Assembly (NCBI GenBank): GCA_033002965.1
Contig: JAURVB010006221.1
Coordinates: forward strand, 124,001 to 188,000
From: Piper betle
Lineage: Eukaryota > Streptophyta > Magnoliopsida > Piperales > Piperaceae
Reading direction: 5' to 3'
DNA: 64,000 bases
In this document: positions 34,002 through 46,800 of the stretch, in pieces
How the letters are laid out: every line of letters begins with the position of its first letter
Position numbering within the stretch: the stretch's first letter is position 1
The notes under the pieces: model-generated
The model's input: the letters and a program-made list of their open reading frames with translations, nothing else
Database searches by the model: none
What the model was told of the DNA's origin: nothing
Program-made: the position numbers and the translations under genes

Positions 34002-37000
34002 AAAAATAAATTAATCAAAATGTTCCTGATTCTCATCCTTCGGGGACAATGGTGGGCCACAATGTACTCTCGCTTTGACTGGCCAATTCACCTCCGAAAC
34101 GTAGGCAGTGACGCATGCATTTACGTTTTCATATTTTCATGTAGCCCAAATATATATTCAAGTACAAGTAAAAGTTCACCACCAAATAATTGCATTGTCA
34201 TCCATCAATATTTCCATGAAAAAAAGTTCACCACCACAAATAATTGCATCAATTATCAGTGCACGCAAAAACCACACACGGCTAAGATTGTGCCACGTTA
34301 ATTTTATTACACCAACCTTGTCACGTGTTATGTGCCTGCTTTTGCAGCTTGCTTCTTAGTCCTCGGCTTATATGTTTTACTCATCTTATTTAACATATCG
34401 AAACTCAAACCGCAATCTGTGCCGTGTTTTGATCCGCATGATTAGAATACTAGGATACTGTACGCCCGTCATTTACTTGTAGTAATTAAATAGCTATCAA
34501 TTTTTTTAAATGGTAGCACTTGTTTTACTCTTAATCAAAAGACAAAAAGCGCGCATTTTTTACTTGTAGACTGGTACGAGCTCGAAAAACGAAGAAGATG
34601 GAAACGTATGATCACCAACCAGCACTAGTAGAACAGGTACTGCATGCGAATGCATTTGTATCCATAATTTAAATTTCAGTTTAGTCGTGGTCCTAGAGTG
34701 AGTATCGACTACTTGCAGTTCATGCCAATGATTAATTATTTCCCGTTCTGTGAAAATATAATGTACTACTCTGTTGTTATTTCTGTTGAACGATGGCAGA
34801 TTTCATTTTTGTTTCACTTCAACCCAGTTATATCATTCCCACATACAAAAAAAAAACACTAAATAAATACTATTTTTCTCCAAAAGAGTGCATGTGAAAG
34901 CCAGATGGCTGCTTCATTAAATAATGATGAGCCACAGCACATGAATTGTATATTTACAAGTAATTAATTAATTAATTACCCACAACACATGAATATTAGC
35001 AAATGAATTATTGTTTGTAAGATATACATAAATCTGCACTTAAATTGTGAGAGAAAATATATCTAAGTTGGGACTATATAATTTTAATCGACAATATTCA
35101 TGCACGATAAGTGAATCAAAACGGCTAACATCTTACTACAATTTTCCGCATCTCATTATCATTCTAATTAGCACCGACTACCAACTGGACAAGATTTTGT
35201 GGAGATAACAATCGAGCATGATAGAATAGTCAAGATTGCCACCTAGCTACTGAGTTGGATATATCAGATCAAATCTGCAGACATGAGTCAACGTATGCAG
35301 GCTGTTTAACAAGGACACGAGTGAAAGGCCTTCGTTTTCGTCTGAAGGCTTGCGTCCTTTCATTTAATCTAATTGAGAGAAACAGAACATAAATTTCTCT
35401 TGTTTTAGACTTTTCGTCTCCACTGACGTAGAAAATCGCTTCTTACTGCAACTAATCACCAACTCTGCTATTAAATATGTTGGGGATGATAATTTACATA
35501 AATAACAAGAGGGTTGGTAGAACTTTTAATTGTTTTTCTAATACGTTCATTGCAACTATTTCCGAATCGTTACAAAGGCACCCGGAGAAAATTTTCTTGC
35601 CTTTTGTCAAACAATTCCAGTATTTTAAGTCCCAAGATTATTCGTAATTATTCTGTAGTTGAGCGTTTCTTTTTCGTGGTTACAAACATTTTTTTACTTA
35701 TATGCTTTGGAAAAAGTCAGCTTTTTAATTATGAAAAAGTTTTGCCTCTTGTGCCAATTACGATTAAGGGAATACTTTTTTTAAGCTCTAGGATTGAAAA
35801 AGCTCTAGGATTCAAACCTTAATGATAGTAATAGAGTTCTTAATCTAGATCTTGCCATTATTTAACCTATGTTATAGACGGTAATTATACGTTCAGAGGG
35901 CTTACGTAATTGGTAGTAGATGATAATGAGTAATTTTTTAATAATATATTTTCACAATATCCCCTTATGAAATATGAGGACATTATTGATAATTTGTATA
36001 TTTTATTTTATATAATTATGTACAATTTCATCCTTCAAAAAATTTCAAAAACAGATAAGAAAAACTATTTTATATATAAAATGGTTGTTGTACCTGAACT
36101 ATGTGTAAGATTATTAATTAATTTAATAATGAATTAAATCTCATTATGTTTGGTTAATAGATAAATTAAAACTCTAAGTTTTAAAGAATCATATTATTTA
36201 TAATTGTAATATGGGTAATTGAATGAACTTAGTTTCGAGCTATGTGTTACCTTTATAAAAAGAAAATTAGCTTAACTTGAAATTATATTTTCAAAGTTAT
36301 ATATGCACTATCAAAGAGAAGCACTGTAGCTATTCTATGGTTCGTGTTTATGTGACCTTTCTTAATTAATGAAAATGACAGTATTAATGACAGACTTAAT
36401 TATAATGGAGTTACTGTGTCTAAAAATTATTAACACTTTATTTACGTGAACATAAAAAAAGTAGATCTTGGGCGATAAGGTAATAATTACTCTTAATTAT
36501 GCACAAACAAAATAAGTAGTCCTTAACAACAATATTTTTGGATTAAGACCTAAACTTAAATATTGTGACACTTCCCCGTTCTCTCAGCCTATTGAGATAT
36601 CCCTGTCTTCCTCACGAAAAATTGATTATATTATAAACTATCAAGTATTTGGAACTTGAAATGTAAATGGATCAGTTGTTTGTGATGAATGATTATAACA
36701 TTTATAATTAAGTGAGACAACCATTAAGAGCCGGTAATTTTCCTTGGATCTGTGTACACATATAAAACAAAAATATTTATTGGATGTTAGCCTCAGTCAA
36801 TTGTTGAGATGGATAGTTTTAATATTTTTTTTGAGTAAAAAATACTTTTAAGCCGACTCAACTTCGTAATTTGACAAGTTAAACTCTTTAACGAGAGATT
36901 TGATAATTAACTCTTTGAATCAAATCATAAAATTTATAAAAATATATTATTTTTTTAATAAATTAATTAAACTAATATTTTTAAGTAATATAAATTATAT

Positions 37001-37560
37001 ATTTATCAATTTGAAATATTAAAAGAAAAATATATACTAATTATATATAATTATTTATTTATATAATTAAAAATTCAAAAAATAACTAAGAGGAAGGCGA
37101 TTCTAAGTCGAGTCGAATCCATGACGTGCAAGAGCGACACCACTCCATTACATGTCAAATCAAATTAATATAAAAGATGCCACCCACAGATTTCGACCTA
37201 GGCGGTAGAAGAAGAATCAAATTTCTTAAAGTAGATAAAAATCAAATATGTTTCTTTCGATGTTTTTAACGATTATGACTATACTACGTGAACAGTATAT
37301 AGTAAGTTTAGGAAAAAACAAAATATAAAAAATGTCAAAATATAATATATATAAATATGGAATATGTCTACATGCTGTGCTATAACAAATTTTAGTTGGG
37401 ATCCGTGGCTATCATTTATGCCGTGGAAAATTGCCAAGCTTTTTGAGCAGCATCGACTAGACACATTCAAAAGGGACAATTTTTTCAACATCACGTGGTA
37501 GGGACAATTGTATAATCTGAAATACAACTAGCCAGATCAATTACCTGTTCAGTTAAGATC
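34002..37560. repeat. Right member of the direct segmental duplication around GRP-A
   Basis: 34002-36100 is the GRP-A promoter-side flank and is collinear with 29882-32138. 37325-37560 matches 32535-32762, the 3' flank of GRP-A, but no GRP coding sequence follows it. The ~1.2 kb at 36100-37320 has no counterpart on the left. Confidence 0.75.
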
Positions 37561-39945
37561 ATTAGATGAAATCAGATTGAAGGTTGTATTTGTTTGTTAT
37601 CTCTCATGCATGTGCATGTGTCTCACAATAAATGAAACGAACACTGTGGAGCCGGTGAATAACTAAGTAATACAGTGCGAGTAGTTCCCAATATAATATT
37701 TTTTCGATATAATATTTATTTATCCTATATAAGTGCAAAAAGCTGATATTAGACAGACGGCCTTTAAGTCGATTCGAATTTTTCGGGCATTCAATATTAC
37801 CATCGACTTAACACCCAAAATTACTCCTTATCGCTTCAAAGCTAATTAACATTCGTCAGAATTGTTTTTTTAAACACTAAAAATAACACCACATTTGCCC
37901 TAGTACTATATAATCAATCCATACGCGCTCTTACCATTAATCATCCGAGGGAACACATTAGTTTACTTTATATTTTTTACAAATATATATGTACTTGTAG
38001 CTGGACAATCAAATATTCTTCTTTTTTGTCTCTACACAAACATAGTGGTCATTCTACACCAAACAATTTGTTAAATGCTATACGAAACAAAGATATGCAA
38101 GCTATTAAATTTAGTTGTATCAATGCGATTAGTGTGAGAGTGTAAGATAATAATAGCACTTGATGTCAAAAAGAAAAAATCGAAGTACAAAAATAAAAAA
38201 ACAGGTATACATCATAAAACAGGGTTTCTAAAATTTGAATTTTGTTACATATATTTTATGTGAATTACGTTCAATATGAACCATTGCATTATAACAACGA
38301 CAGCTGGGTGATAAGGACAAATTTAGGTAGCATGTGCATTTCAATGAATGACTAGATTTACGTATTGCTGATATTTTAACTTTGTTAATGACATACAATC
38401 TCAATTTTTATTATAGTCCAAAAGAAGAAATTTAGAACCCTGTAATATATTCGGCATATTACTCTATTAAAAATCGATCGATAAAACATAATAAAATGTT
38501 ATACATAACCATAAAATGGTCCAATCATATAATTTTAGCTAGAGTAGGGATTCATATGTAGTTGTAGAACTTTTGGGAGTTATCAAGACCATATTGTAAA
38601 AACTCAAAACTGAGACTCGAATCAAAATGTCAGGGAGTCGACTCAACCGAGAATCATTTATATTAAATTTTAATTATATAAATAAAAAATTATATGAAAT
38701 TAGACAAGATATCGTGACATCCGCGGCCTATATCGAATAAATTTTTATTTTGTAAATAAACCCTCATCGAATAATGAGATATAGTATAATAATTTAACAT
38801 CTTATATATAAATTTTGATTGATTTAAAGATATATCATATTTAAATAAAAAATATGAATTGTACTTATTTATTTTTATTATATATTTTTTCAAGACTTTA
38901 AAGATATAATATATTTAAATAAAAAATAAATTATAATTATTTAATTTTTTATAATAATTTTTTAAGATAATTGATAGACTCTTATTAATATGAAGTTAAA
39001 AATTAAGATTAATTGGGTTTGAACTCGCGATCTTTTACTACAAAAGATATTTTTATTATTTAAAAAAAGGTTAACAAAATTTAAACCAGTTACTCTTTTT
39101 TTTAGACTTTTCTTATATTTCGATTGACTGATTTTCCTTCATACTTTTAATCTCAAGCCAATATTGAGTTTCACTTTTATTAATAAGAGTATATTAGTAC
39201 ATATTACACTTTTAATACTTAAAATTGATAATTACATGATTTACATTGCTTTAAAATATCAATTTAGTTATTCTAAAGAAAAATAATATATTTTAATAAC
39301 TTATATAACATGACTTGGGATTTAATCAATGCCAGGTAATATATCATGAATCATGAGCGGAGTTGGTTTGACAAGCTACGAAGTAGAGTCGACTTGAAGA
39401 TCAATTTTTTAAAATAAAAAATATGTTCTAAAACTATGATAAAGATGCAAATGTTATAAAAATGTAGAAACAAATCTTCATGTTCCATAAATATGTACTA
39501 TTTTTAGGTATTATTACAAGAAAAATATCAACTTGTAAGAAGTATCCATATTCTTAAAGGTTATCCTCTTTGTTCTCCTTCCTCTTTCACGTTTTTAGCA
39601 CATAACCTTTAAACTTCTCCGGCCTCTGGAAATTCAGGCTCAAAAAATTCATCTAATTTATAACTAAGTGTGTATATTTAATTTAAGTTAGATTCTATTT
39701 TACTAAAAAAAGGTACCCAACAAGAACTTAAATATTGCATTAAAGTGATGGTATACATAAATGATATAGCGATGAATTTTATAATCAACGGCAAGTAGGC
39801 TTTTAATAACGACTTACTGCAATAAACTATAAACTATATTCGTATATCAAACATACAAAATAAACTGATAAATTAATCATTTAAAATAAGCTATCATGAT
39901 ATTATTTTTTATTCTTTACATGTTAATTTATCGCCTTTGATCAGA
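37561..39945. other. AT-rich intergenic DNA
   Basis: Only short frames. Near 39005-39035 the phrase GGGTTTGAACTCGCGATC resembles the reverse of a tRNA B box, as in some SINE or retroelement relics, but no A box or ends could be placed. Confidence 0.35.
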
Positions 39946-40977
39946 GACCACCGTGCTCATCGCCACTAAATTTGGTGGCAAAACAATTTTCGTTTCAGTA
40001 ATCTTTTGTTAATATCATATCCTATTTTGTTTTAATTTTTGTTAATAGGTGGCAACCGTGCGGTTCCTTTTAAAATATTTTCATGGGTTTCAAATATAAT
40101 AAATTACCCGGGGCCAAGGATTTAGCATAAAGTGTTACCACAATCTAAATCAGAAGAGATTAATTCAATTATTATATATTTTTTAAACATCATTAATTAA
40201 TATAATTTATACAAATATAACACGTGATATAATAAATCTCTACACGTCAGCGGGATATTTTAGAAATGTATCCTATCTATCTAGGAATAATATATTTTTA
40301 TTATTTTATTTTTTATTTTTTTTATTTTTTTGCCGACGGGGCTTCTATGGTAGCTGGCAGTGCCCATCGGATTCGTCAGAGATAGAGGGGTTCCGGTACC
40401 ACCCACATTAACAGCCAATCAGATTTCTCAGGTTCTAAATAATATATCACAGAAATTATAAAATATGTCCTCCAAAATTTGTAAAATTAGGGATAAGTAG
40501 GGGCGGTTTTCTTACGATCAGACTTGGCTTTGTTCACCTATGAAAATACGAGCGTCTACATAAACTAAACACTGAGAACATTTGTTTCAAAGGTTGACCG
40601 AATTAGCGTCGTAGTTATTTGAAGTGATTCCTCGTCCTTCAAATTAAAGATAAATCCCATCCAATTAGCTTTGTCGAAGCATAACGTACGTTGTGCAAAG
40701 CCTCGTCGAGGGATCAAACGACAAAACAAGCCCTTGTAAAGAGTTAATTTCGAGGTACTGTGAATTATGGCTCCACGGAAAGAGGGCAAAACGAAGGAGA
40801 TTCCAAACAGAAGGATAGACACATAGCTTTGATACAATAATGTTGGTGTAAAGCAACCAACCAGTTGCTTATGCACGCATTATTAAGACGCTAGAGCAAG
40901 CAGAACTCTTAGATCATACAAGAGTATATATACTCATAACGCACGCCGGCTAGAGATCTTTTTGAGAGCTCTCTTAA

Positions 40978-41686
40978 TTAGTTTTGAGGCTTATCCAGGG
41001 CGTTAACACGCGCAGCCTCCTCTGCCGTTGCGCAACACCTGCACCTACCGTAGTAACAGCATCTGTGGCAGCCACCACCGCCACCATAGTGGCCACCGCC
41101 GCCACAGTAACCGCCGCGACAGTGACCACCGCCGCCTCCATGGTAACCGCCGCCTCCATGGTAACCGCCGCCTCCATGGTAACCGCCGCCTCCGCCATAA
41201 TATTGCGTATCATAGCTGTCTGGCTTCACAGCCGCCGCCTCTACAGTACGCAACCAATATATGTTACAAAAATGCGGTATGAACACTAAGATATTTAGCA
41301 TGATACTTAGACGTTAAACCTACGATTAATGATTAATTAAAACAAGAATCATAACATGGAAAAAGCCATGTACAGTGACATATCAAACATGTAAGTGGCC
41401 ATATACGTAATATTGATTAGTCTTTCTGATCATGGGCAAGCCTCAAAACAAATTAAGAGAGCTCTCAAAACTATGTCTAGCCCGTATGCGTTATGGGCAT
41501 ATACTCTTATGATCTAAGGGTTCTGCATGCTAGTAAAGGAATTAATAGACAATACGCACGGAGACAGTTAATCACCTTTAGTCTCCTCTTTCGCAGTCTC
41601 GGCAAGCTCTCTTGCCGCCATAGTGGTAACGAGAAGTGAAGAGACCAAAAGAAGGCCAAAAAGAGGAGAAGCCTCTTCGAAGCCAT
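40978..41686 (-). CDS. GRP-B: secreted glycine-rich protein, frame break in signal peptide
   Basis: Exon 1 is 41576-41686 (donor AAAG|GTGATT) and exon 2 is 40978-41240 (acceptor ACTGTAG|AGGCGG), phase 1. The start reads MASKRLLL, and the rest of the signal peptide (GLLLVSSLLVTTMAARELAETAKEETK) is in a different frame. The switch is at a T5 run (+ strand A5, around 41660), where one more T would restore it; exon 1 is then 112 bases, as phase 1 requires. The mature part has GGGGYH units (an 18-bp tandem repeated three times near 41138-41192), then CCYYGRCRCCATAEEAARVNALDKPQN split over tail motifs shared with GRP-A. It is a class II GRP, apoplastic by inference. Its intron contains an inverted copy of the gene's 3' end. 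Confidence 0.75.
41434..41533 (+). repeat. Inverted copy of the GRP 3' end inside the GRP-B intron
   Basis: About 100 bp starting GGGCAAGCCTCAAAAC and ending TCTGCATGCTAG reads as the reverse complement of the GRP stop-codon and 3' UTR region: 40891-40999 of GRP-B and 52150-52260 of GRP-C. It is absent from the GRP-C intron, where the flanks GATCATGG and CTA(C/G)TAAA(A/G)GAATTAA are directly joined. Confidence 0.8.
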
Positions 41687-41783
41687 TATCTCGACTCACA
41701 AGATCACTCTTCACTATCGAAAGTCTTGAGATGGGAGAGACTTAGCTAGGCTTAGGTGGTGAAACAAGCAGGAACTAGAATCC

Positions 41784-41793
41784 ATATTTATAG
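41784..41793 (-). promoter_or_regulatory. TATA box of GRP-B
   Basis: The minus strand reads CTATAAATAT about 98 bases upstream of the ATG at 41686. In GRP-C the aligned site is TCAATAAATAT and in the gene-less unit D CGTATAAACAT, so only B keeps the canonical box. Confidence 0.6.
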
Positions 41794-43440
41794 ATATATT
41801 TCGGGCCCGAGGGGTTACTACTGATTAGTGAACTGGGAGGAGTTAAATTCTTAGACGTGCAATGACGTGTGACCGGCCGGCATGAAAGACGTGAACTTGC
41901 ATGATTGTCATTGGATACCTCCAAGGAGATATTTGGGGAGCGAGCCTGCATTCAATGCTCCAATTTATTTGATGGCGATACATGACAGAACTATAGCTAC
42001 TGATCTGGTTCCGATAAGATGTATCCTGCGCAGAACGGGCTAAATGTCTGTGTAACGTCTGGAGCGATGTACCTTGAGACGTAAGATATCTTGCATTGCT
42101 TCGATGGGGATCACAGACTCGTCTTTGTAAACATGAGGTGTACAAGGACACAGCTGGCACGCCATAGATACGTTATTATGTTCGATGCTGGTATATCGGC
42201 ACTCATTTTACGTATGTGCCACACGGTGGTTGCAAATATTACAACCGATCTTTCTTTGAAACTTCGTTTGTAATTAAGAAAAAAGGTATTCCTTGAAGTT
42301 TTGAGCCTTGAAATTAAGAAAAAAGTTCTTCTTGAAGAAAACGATTAGTACATAAAAAATACATGCAACAAGTTTATCATTCATTAGTAATTGTAAAACG
42401 TATTCTTGCCACTTCAATGACCGTGGTTGAATACTTATGTTGTTTTGCACTGCCGATCGGGATGAGTTTGGTCCCGACTTGGACCAAATTAATTAGCGCA
42501 ACCGAACTCCATACATACGAATATACATGCGTCCATCGATTCATTAACTGGATTAAATTTGGTTTCCATCCCAAACCAAACCTGTAATACTTATATTTTT
42601 ACTTTTATGCATAAATGCATAAACCCTATTAATTATTACGGTAATTTTACTTCTTGTGCAAGAAAATCTGTTTTATCTCTGAGGTTCTTTATAAGCATTA
42701 TAAATTATAATAATTGGGAAACAAAATTTATCTTTTCTTTTTTCTAAAGCCTGGTCTATATTGGGCCGGATCTCTTACGACTTGAATAGAGAGGATTAAA
42801 AGTGACCTAAACCTGATTTGGTGATGTACCAAATCCAATAGTTGAGTATAACGTTGGTGGGAAATAAAATAAGAAGAAATATGATTATAAAGTGGGTAAG
42901 ATAAAAAATAAGATTGGATAGTTAGATCAATTTAGTATCAATCTTTCTAGAGAAACATAAATAGCAAGTCACAAGGTCTTCTCTGAAGCGCAGAAGCCAA
43001 CCCGTCCAACACGACCGAGTTTGATATTTATATAATTGGGTTTAGTTTCTAGATATCGAGTATTATTTTATAATAATTATGCTTTGTTTAAGATACCGGG
43101 TACCAAGTACCTAATTTCTGTAATTTTTTTGATAAAAATTATATTTAATATAATTTAGACTTTATTATAAAGATATATATATAATTAATATGTTTTAATT
43201 TTTTTATATTAGTCTTTTACCCTCTTTTTTTTAAATAACTATCTTTAACTTAATTTTTCAAATTGTCAATTAATTTAATTTTTATAAAATAATTGCATTT
43301 TAAATAGTAAAATTTGAGTTTGCTAAATAAGTTCAGGTTGAATTTAGGTAATAAAAAATTAAACAATAAATGATCGAATTTGATATTAAATTTAAGGTAA
43401 TTAATAAATTTAATATTAATTATACCTAATCAAACTCGAC

Positions 43441-43865
43441 CGATTAGTATTTCTAGGTGTAGCTGGAGGGAGAGGAGACTTCAGTAACTTAGAATACAAT
43501 ATTTATTTTGGGCACCAGACCCATTCTTTTTGTGTAATTCCAACACTATTTTTTATGTTTTGAAAGGTAGTGAAAGAGCTTCTGTTTCTTTTTTATTTTT
43601 CAAACTTACACAAAACAAGTTGGCAACTTGGCCAACATTTAAAGACAGTATTTATTTCTCATTGGCCCAGCACGCCTGCCGCAAAGTTGCCGCCATTTGA
43701 CTTTTGTTTTAGACATAATATTTTTTTTATTATCTGATGTTTGGATAATAAGAGAAGGAAATATAAATATAAATATATTTTGAGAAAGAAATGAAAATAA
43801 ATTAGTTTTCATATAGACTTCATTTTTTTTGTTTTCTAATAGATTTCTTTTTTTTTTGTTAAAAC
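43441..43865. repeat. Flank beside the LINE, shared with 62450-62825
   Basis: Both copies carry GGGCACC[A/G]GACCCAT, GGCAGTGAAAGAGCTT-like text, CACAAAACAAG, CAACTTGGCCAA, TTGGCCCAGCA, TTGCCGCCATTTGA, GTTTGGATAATAAGA and ATATAAATATATTTTGAGAAA. The LINE therefore sits at the same site in both copies. Confidence 0.75.
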
Positions 43866-46800
43866 AAAAGTAAGTCCATTAAGCTATGGATTCAAAATAC
43901 AAAGACAGACCCTTTGAGGCCTCTAGGTGGGCAGCATATTCATGTCGTAGCTAACCCGTCTTATAGTAAGCATTAAGGAGTTTATACAAAGTTTTACATC
44001 TGTCAGCAAGAGCAAACTTTTCTCATACCATTCAATCTTCCTTTCCCAAAATGAAGTTAATAGTATTCTGGGAATCAGATATGAAGACGATTGAGTCATA
44101 ACATGCGTGAGAAGCATAATCTAGAGCCTTTTGAAAGGCTCTTAGTTCTGATTCTTCGGAATTTCTGGCTCTCATGCCGGTTCCTCCATCTGCATGAAGA
44201 CAAGAGGATTGAACATCAAAGACAAATAATCCCCAAGATGACACACCATTTAAAATCATCCATCAAAAGAGATAAACATGGATTGATTATGATTGGTTGG
44301 ATGGATGCAATTATTTATGTTAGGCGCACATTCTTGAAAAGGATCAGCAGTAGTAAGTTCTTGAAAAGCAGAACTGTCCAGATGACTTCACAGTAAGAGA
44401 ACAGATGAAGTACTGTTTCAAAAGCATTTAAACATGAAGGGCATTGATCATTATCTAGAGAAATGTCTCCAAATAAAATTGTCCTTTGTAAGGAGCCAAT
44501 TTCTACCAATTTTCCACCAAAAGAGAAGCAGTCTTTGAGGTAATTTTAGCTTCCACCAAGGTCTCCCTCCAATCAAATGATAAAGTAGATGTCCATCTTG
44601 AGGGAAGATAGTTATAGCATGATTTCACTGAAATTTTTCCTGAAGCTGTTGGACACTACATTAGCTCGTCTGAGCAATTACCAGAAGGTGGTAGAAGAGA
44701 AAGTGTAGAACATGCATCCGTTGAAATAAATGCATCATTAACATGGTGTATATTCCATCCTCCTGTGACCAAAGCTAGGCAAGAAACTTTGGCAGTCGCT
44801 AGGTGTGCAAATCCAAGATTGATTCTAGGGATAAAGTCAGGGGATTTGGCAGCCACGGGTCCATTCCAATCCTTAATTTTTCACCATTGCATATAGAACA
44901 ACAGACCGTTTTTTCCAAAATAGAAATGCCCACTTTGATTATTCTTAATCTAAAGGAAGAGTTTTTCGGAACCGTTGGTTGCCACCAGCCTTTATTTTTA
45001 TCATATTGAGCTTTTAAAGGTTATAACTCTTCAGGCCACATTAGCGAGAAAAAAGCCTTCTTATGCGGTAAGGATTTAATGCCTTTGGTAAACAAATTTG
45101 GTTCCAGGCAACAAGTCTGCAAAAGTGAGTAGAATTTTTCCCCACCAGAATGTTGTCCGACTTTGTTCTATTTTTTTAATAAATAGAGCTGGGGATACGA
45201 AAGAAGCTCATCAGGTCGTTGGCCATGACATTAGAGGCGGAGTTAATGGGGCAAGTTCTTAATGCAAGAGAGAGGATGCTAAAGTTTTAACTGTTTGACT
45301 TGCTATTTATTTTTTCAACCAAATTGTTGAACCACTTGACTCTATTTTGGCCCCAGAAAATTAGAAAACCCAAATACTTAAATCCCAACTCAATTTTAGA
45401 CCTAGAACGCTAGAGAGCACAGACCCAAATTGTGAGGGAGCAGGATAGAAGATTTGGTGAAATTAATGATAGGGCCTGACAAGTGTGAGAAATCAGAGAG
45501 TACATGATTTAAATGTTGTAACTCCTTGTTTGTTTTATACAAAATAATAGTATCATCCGCAAACATAAGATGAGTGATGGTGGGAGCTTCTTTTGCAATT
45601 TTAATTCCATGAATGAGACCATCAGATTCACCTTTCCTAATCATTCAACATTGTCCTCCACCTGCAAGGATAAAGAGCAAGGGCAAGAGAGGGTCTCCCT
45701 GTCTAATTCCTCTGCATGTTATGAATGAACCATATGAGCAGCCATTGATCATAATAGTGAAGGATGTAGAGCAAATACATTTCTGAATTAGACAACACCA
45801 GAGGTCTGAGAAGCCAAGACCACACATAATGCTTAAGATATAATTCCATTTTAGTCTATCAAAAGCCTTAGAAATATCCAATTTCATAGCACACCATCCA
45901 TCCCTACCCTTTTTCGTCCTTATAGGCTTTAAAGCATTCAAGAGCAATGATAACATGATCAATTATTTGGCGGCCCTTAAGAAAACAGATTGTTCCTGAC
46001 CAATGCACTTTAAGAGGACAAACTTAAGCCTCTTAACCAAGAGTTTAGCTAAGATTTTGTATATTTCATTATAGATGCTAATCGAATGAAAGTCAGAGGT
46101 TTTTTTTTGCTCCAACAAATTTAGGGATTGTGAGGAGCATGGTTTTATTTATCTCAGAAAGATTAATCCCACTGGAGAAAAATGATTGAATAAGTCGCAC
46201 CGCATCAGATGAAATAATATCCCATAAAGAATTTTCCATTGAGGCCATCAGGTCCTGGTGCTTGCCACGAGTTCAAATAGATGATAATATCAGTAATGTC
46301 TTCATAGGTAGGTATAGAGGTGAGGAATAAGTTTTCTTCAAAGGTGATGATTGGATTAAATAGGGGAAAACTTACTGAGGAATTAATAGTGCCCAAAGAT
46401 ATGATCACACTACCCCAAGAGTTTATGACGGCTTGAGCTATATCTTCTTCCTTATCAATGACTTATCCACCATCTAACACCAAGAAGTGAATTTTGTTCC
46501 TCCATATATTTTTCTCCACCTTCATATGAAAAAATCTAGTGTTTCGATCTCCAAGAAGAATGTTATTTTCATGGGCTTTTTGTTTCCATAACATTTCTTG
46601 CCTGATGAGAAGATTTTCTAATTAAATATTATCACTTGACTGGAGTGAGAAACCATCTTGTTTGCACAAGTTAATAGATCTACGGGATTAACTCTCTTAA
46701 ATTCATGCATCAATATTACCAAATTTGTCTTTATTCCATTTAGAGAGAGATTTCTTCAATGAGTTAGAATTTTTATGTCAATTGATGAGAGGTGAACCAA

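Larger units (their letters stand above)
39946..43440. repeat. GRP tandem array, unit B (3' flank, gene and promoter)
   Basis: Collinear with unit C (50720-54360). The shared 3' block has CCTATTTTGTTTTAATTT, CATGGGTTTCAAATATAAT and CATCATTAATTAATATAATT. The gene follows, then the shared promoter with GACGTGCAATGACGT, GACCGGCCGGCATGAA, ACGTGAACTT and CGGTGGTTGCAAATATTAC. Beyond it lies a distal part with GACTTGAATAGAGAGGATTA. Confidence 0.75.

Noticed and set aside
39000..39040. tRNA-like B-box phrase suggesting a SINE
   Set aside because: No A box at the right distance, no poly(A) or target duplication.
44091..44396. Plus-strand open frames across the LINE
   Set aside because: Antisense to the RNase H and zinc-binding coding region; not a gene.
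46080..46130. T-run within the LINE as an internal poly(A) end of a second element
   Set aside because: RT-domain sequence continues on both sides, so this is an internal run, not an element end.
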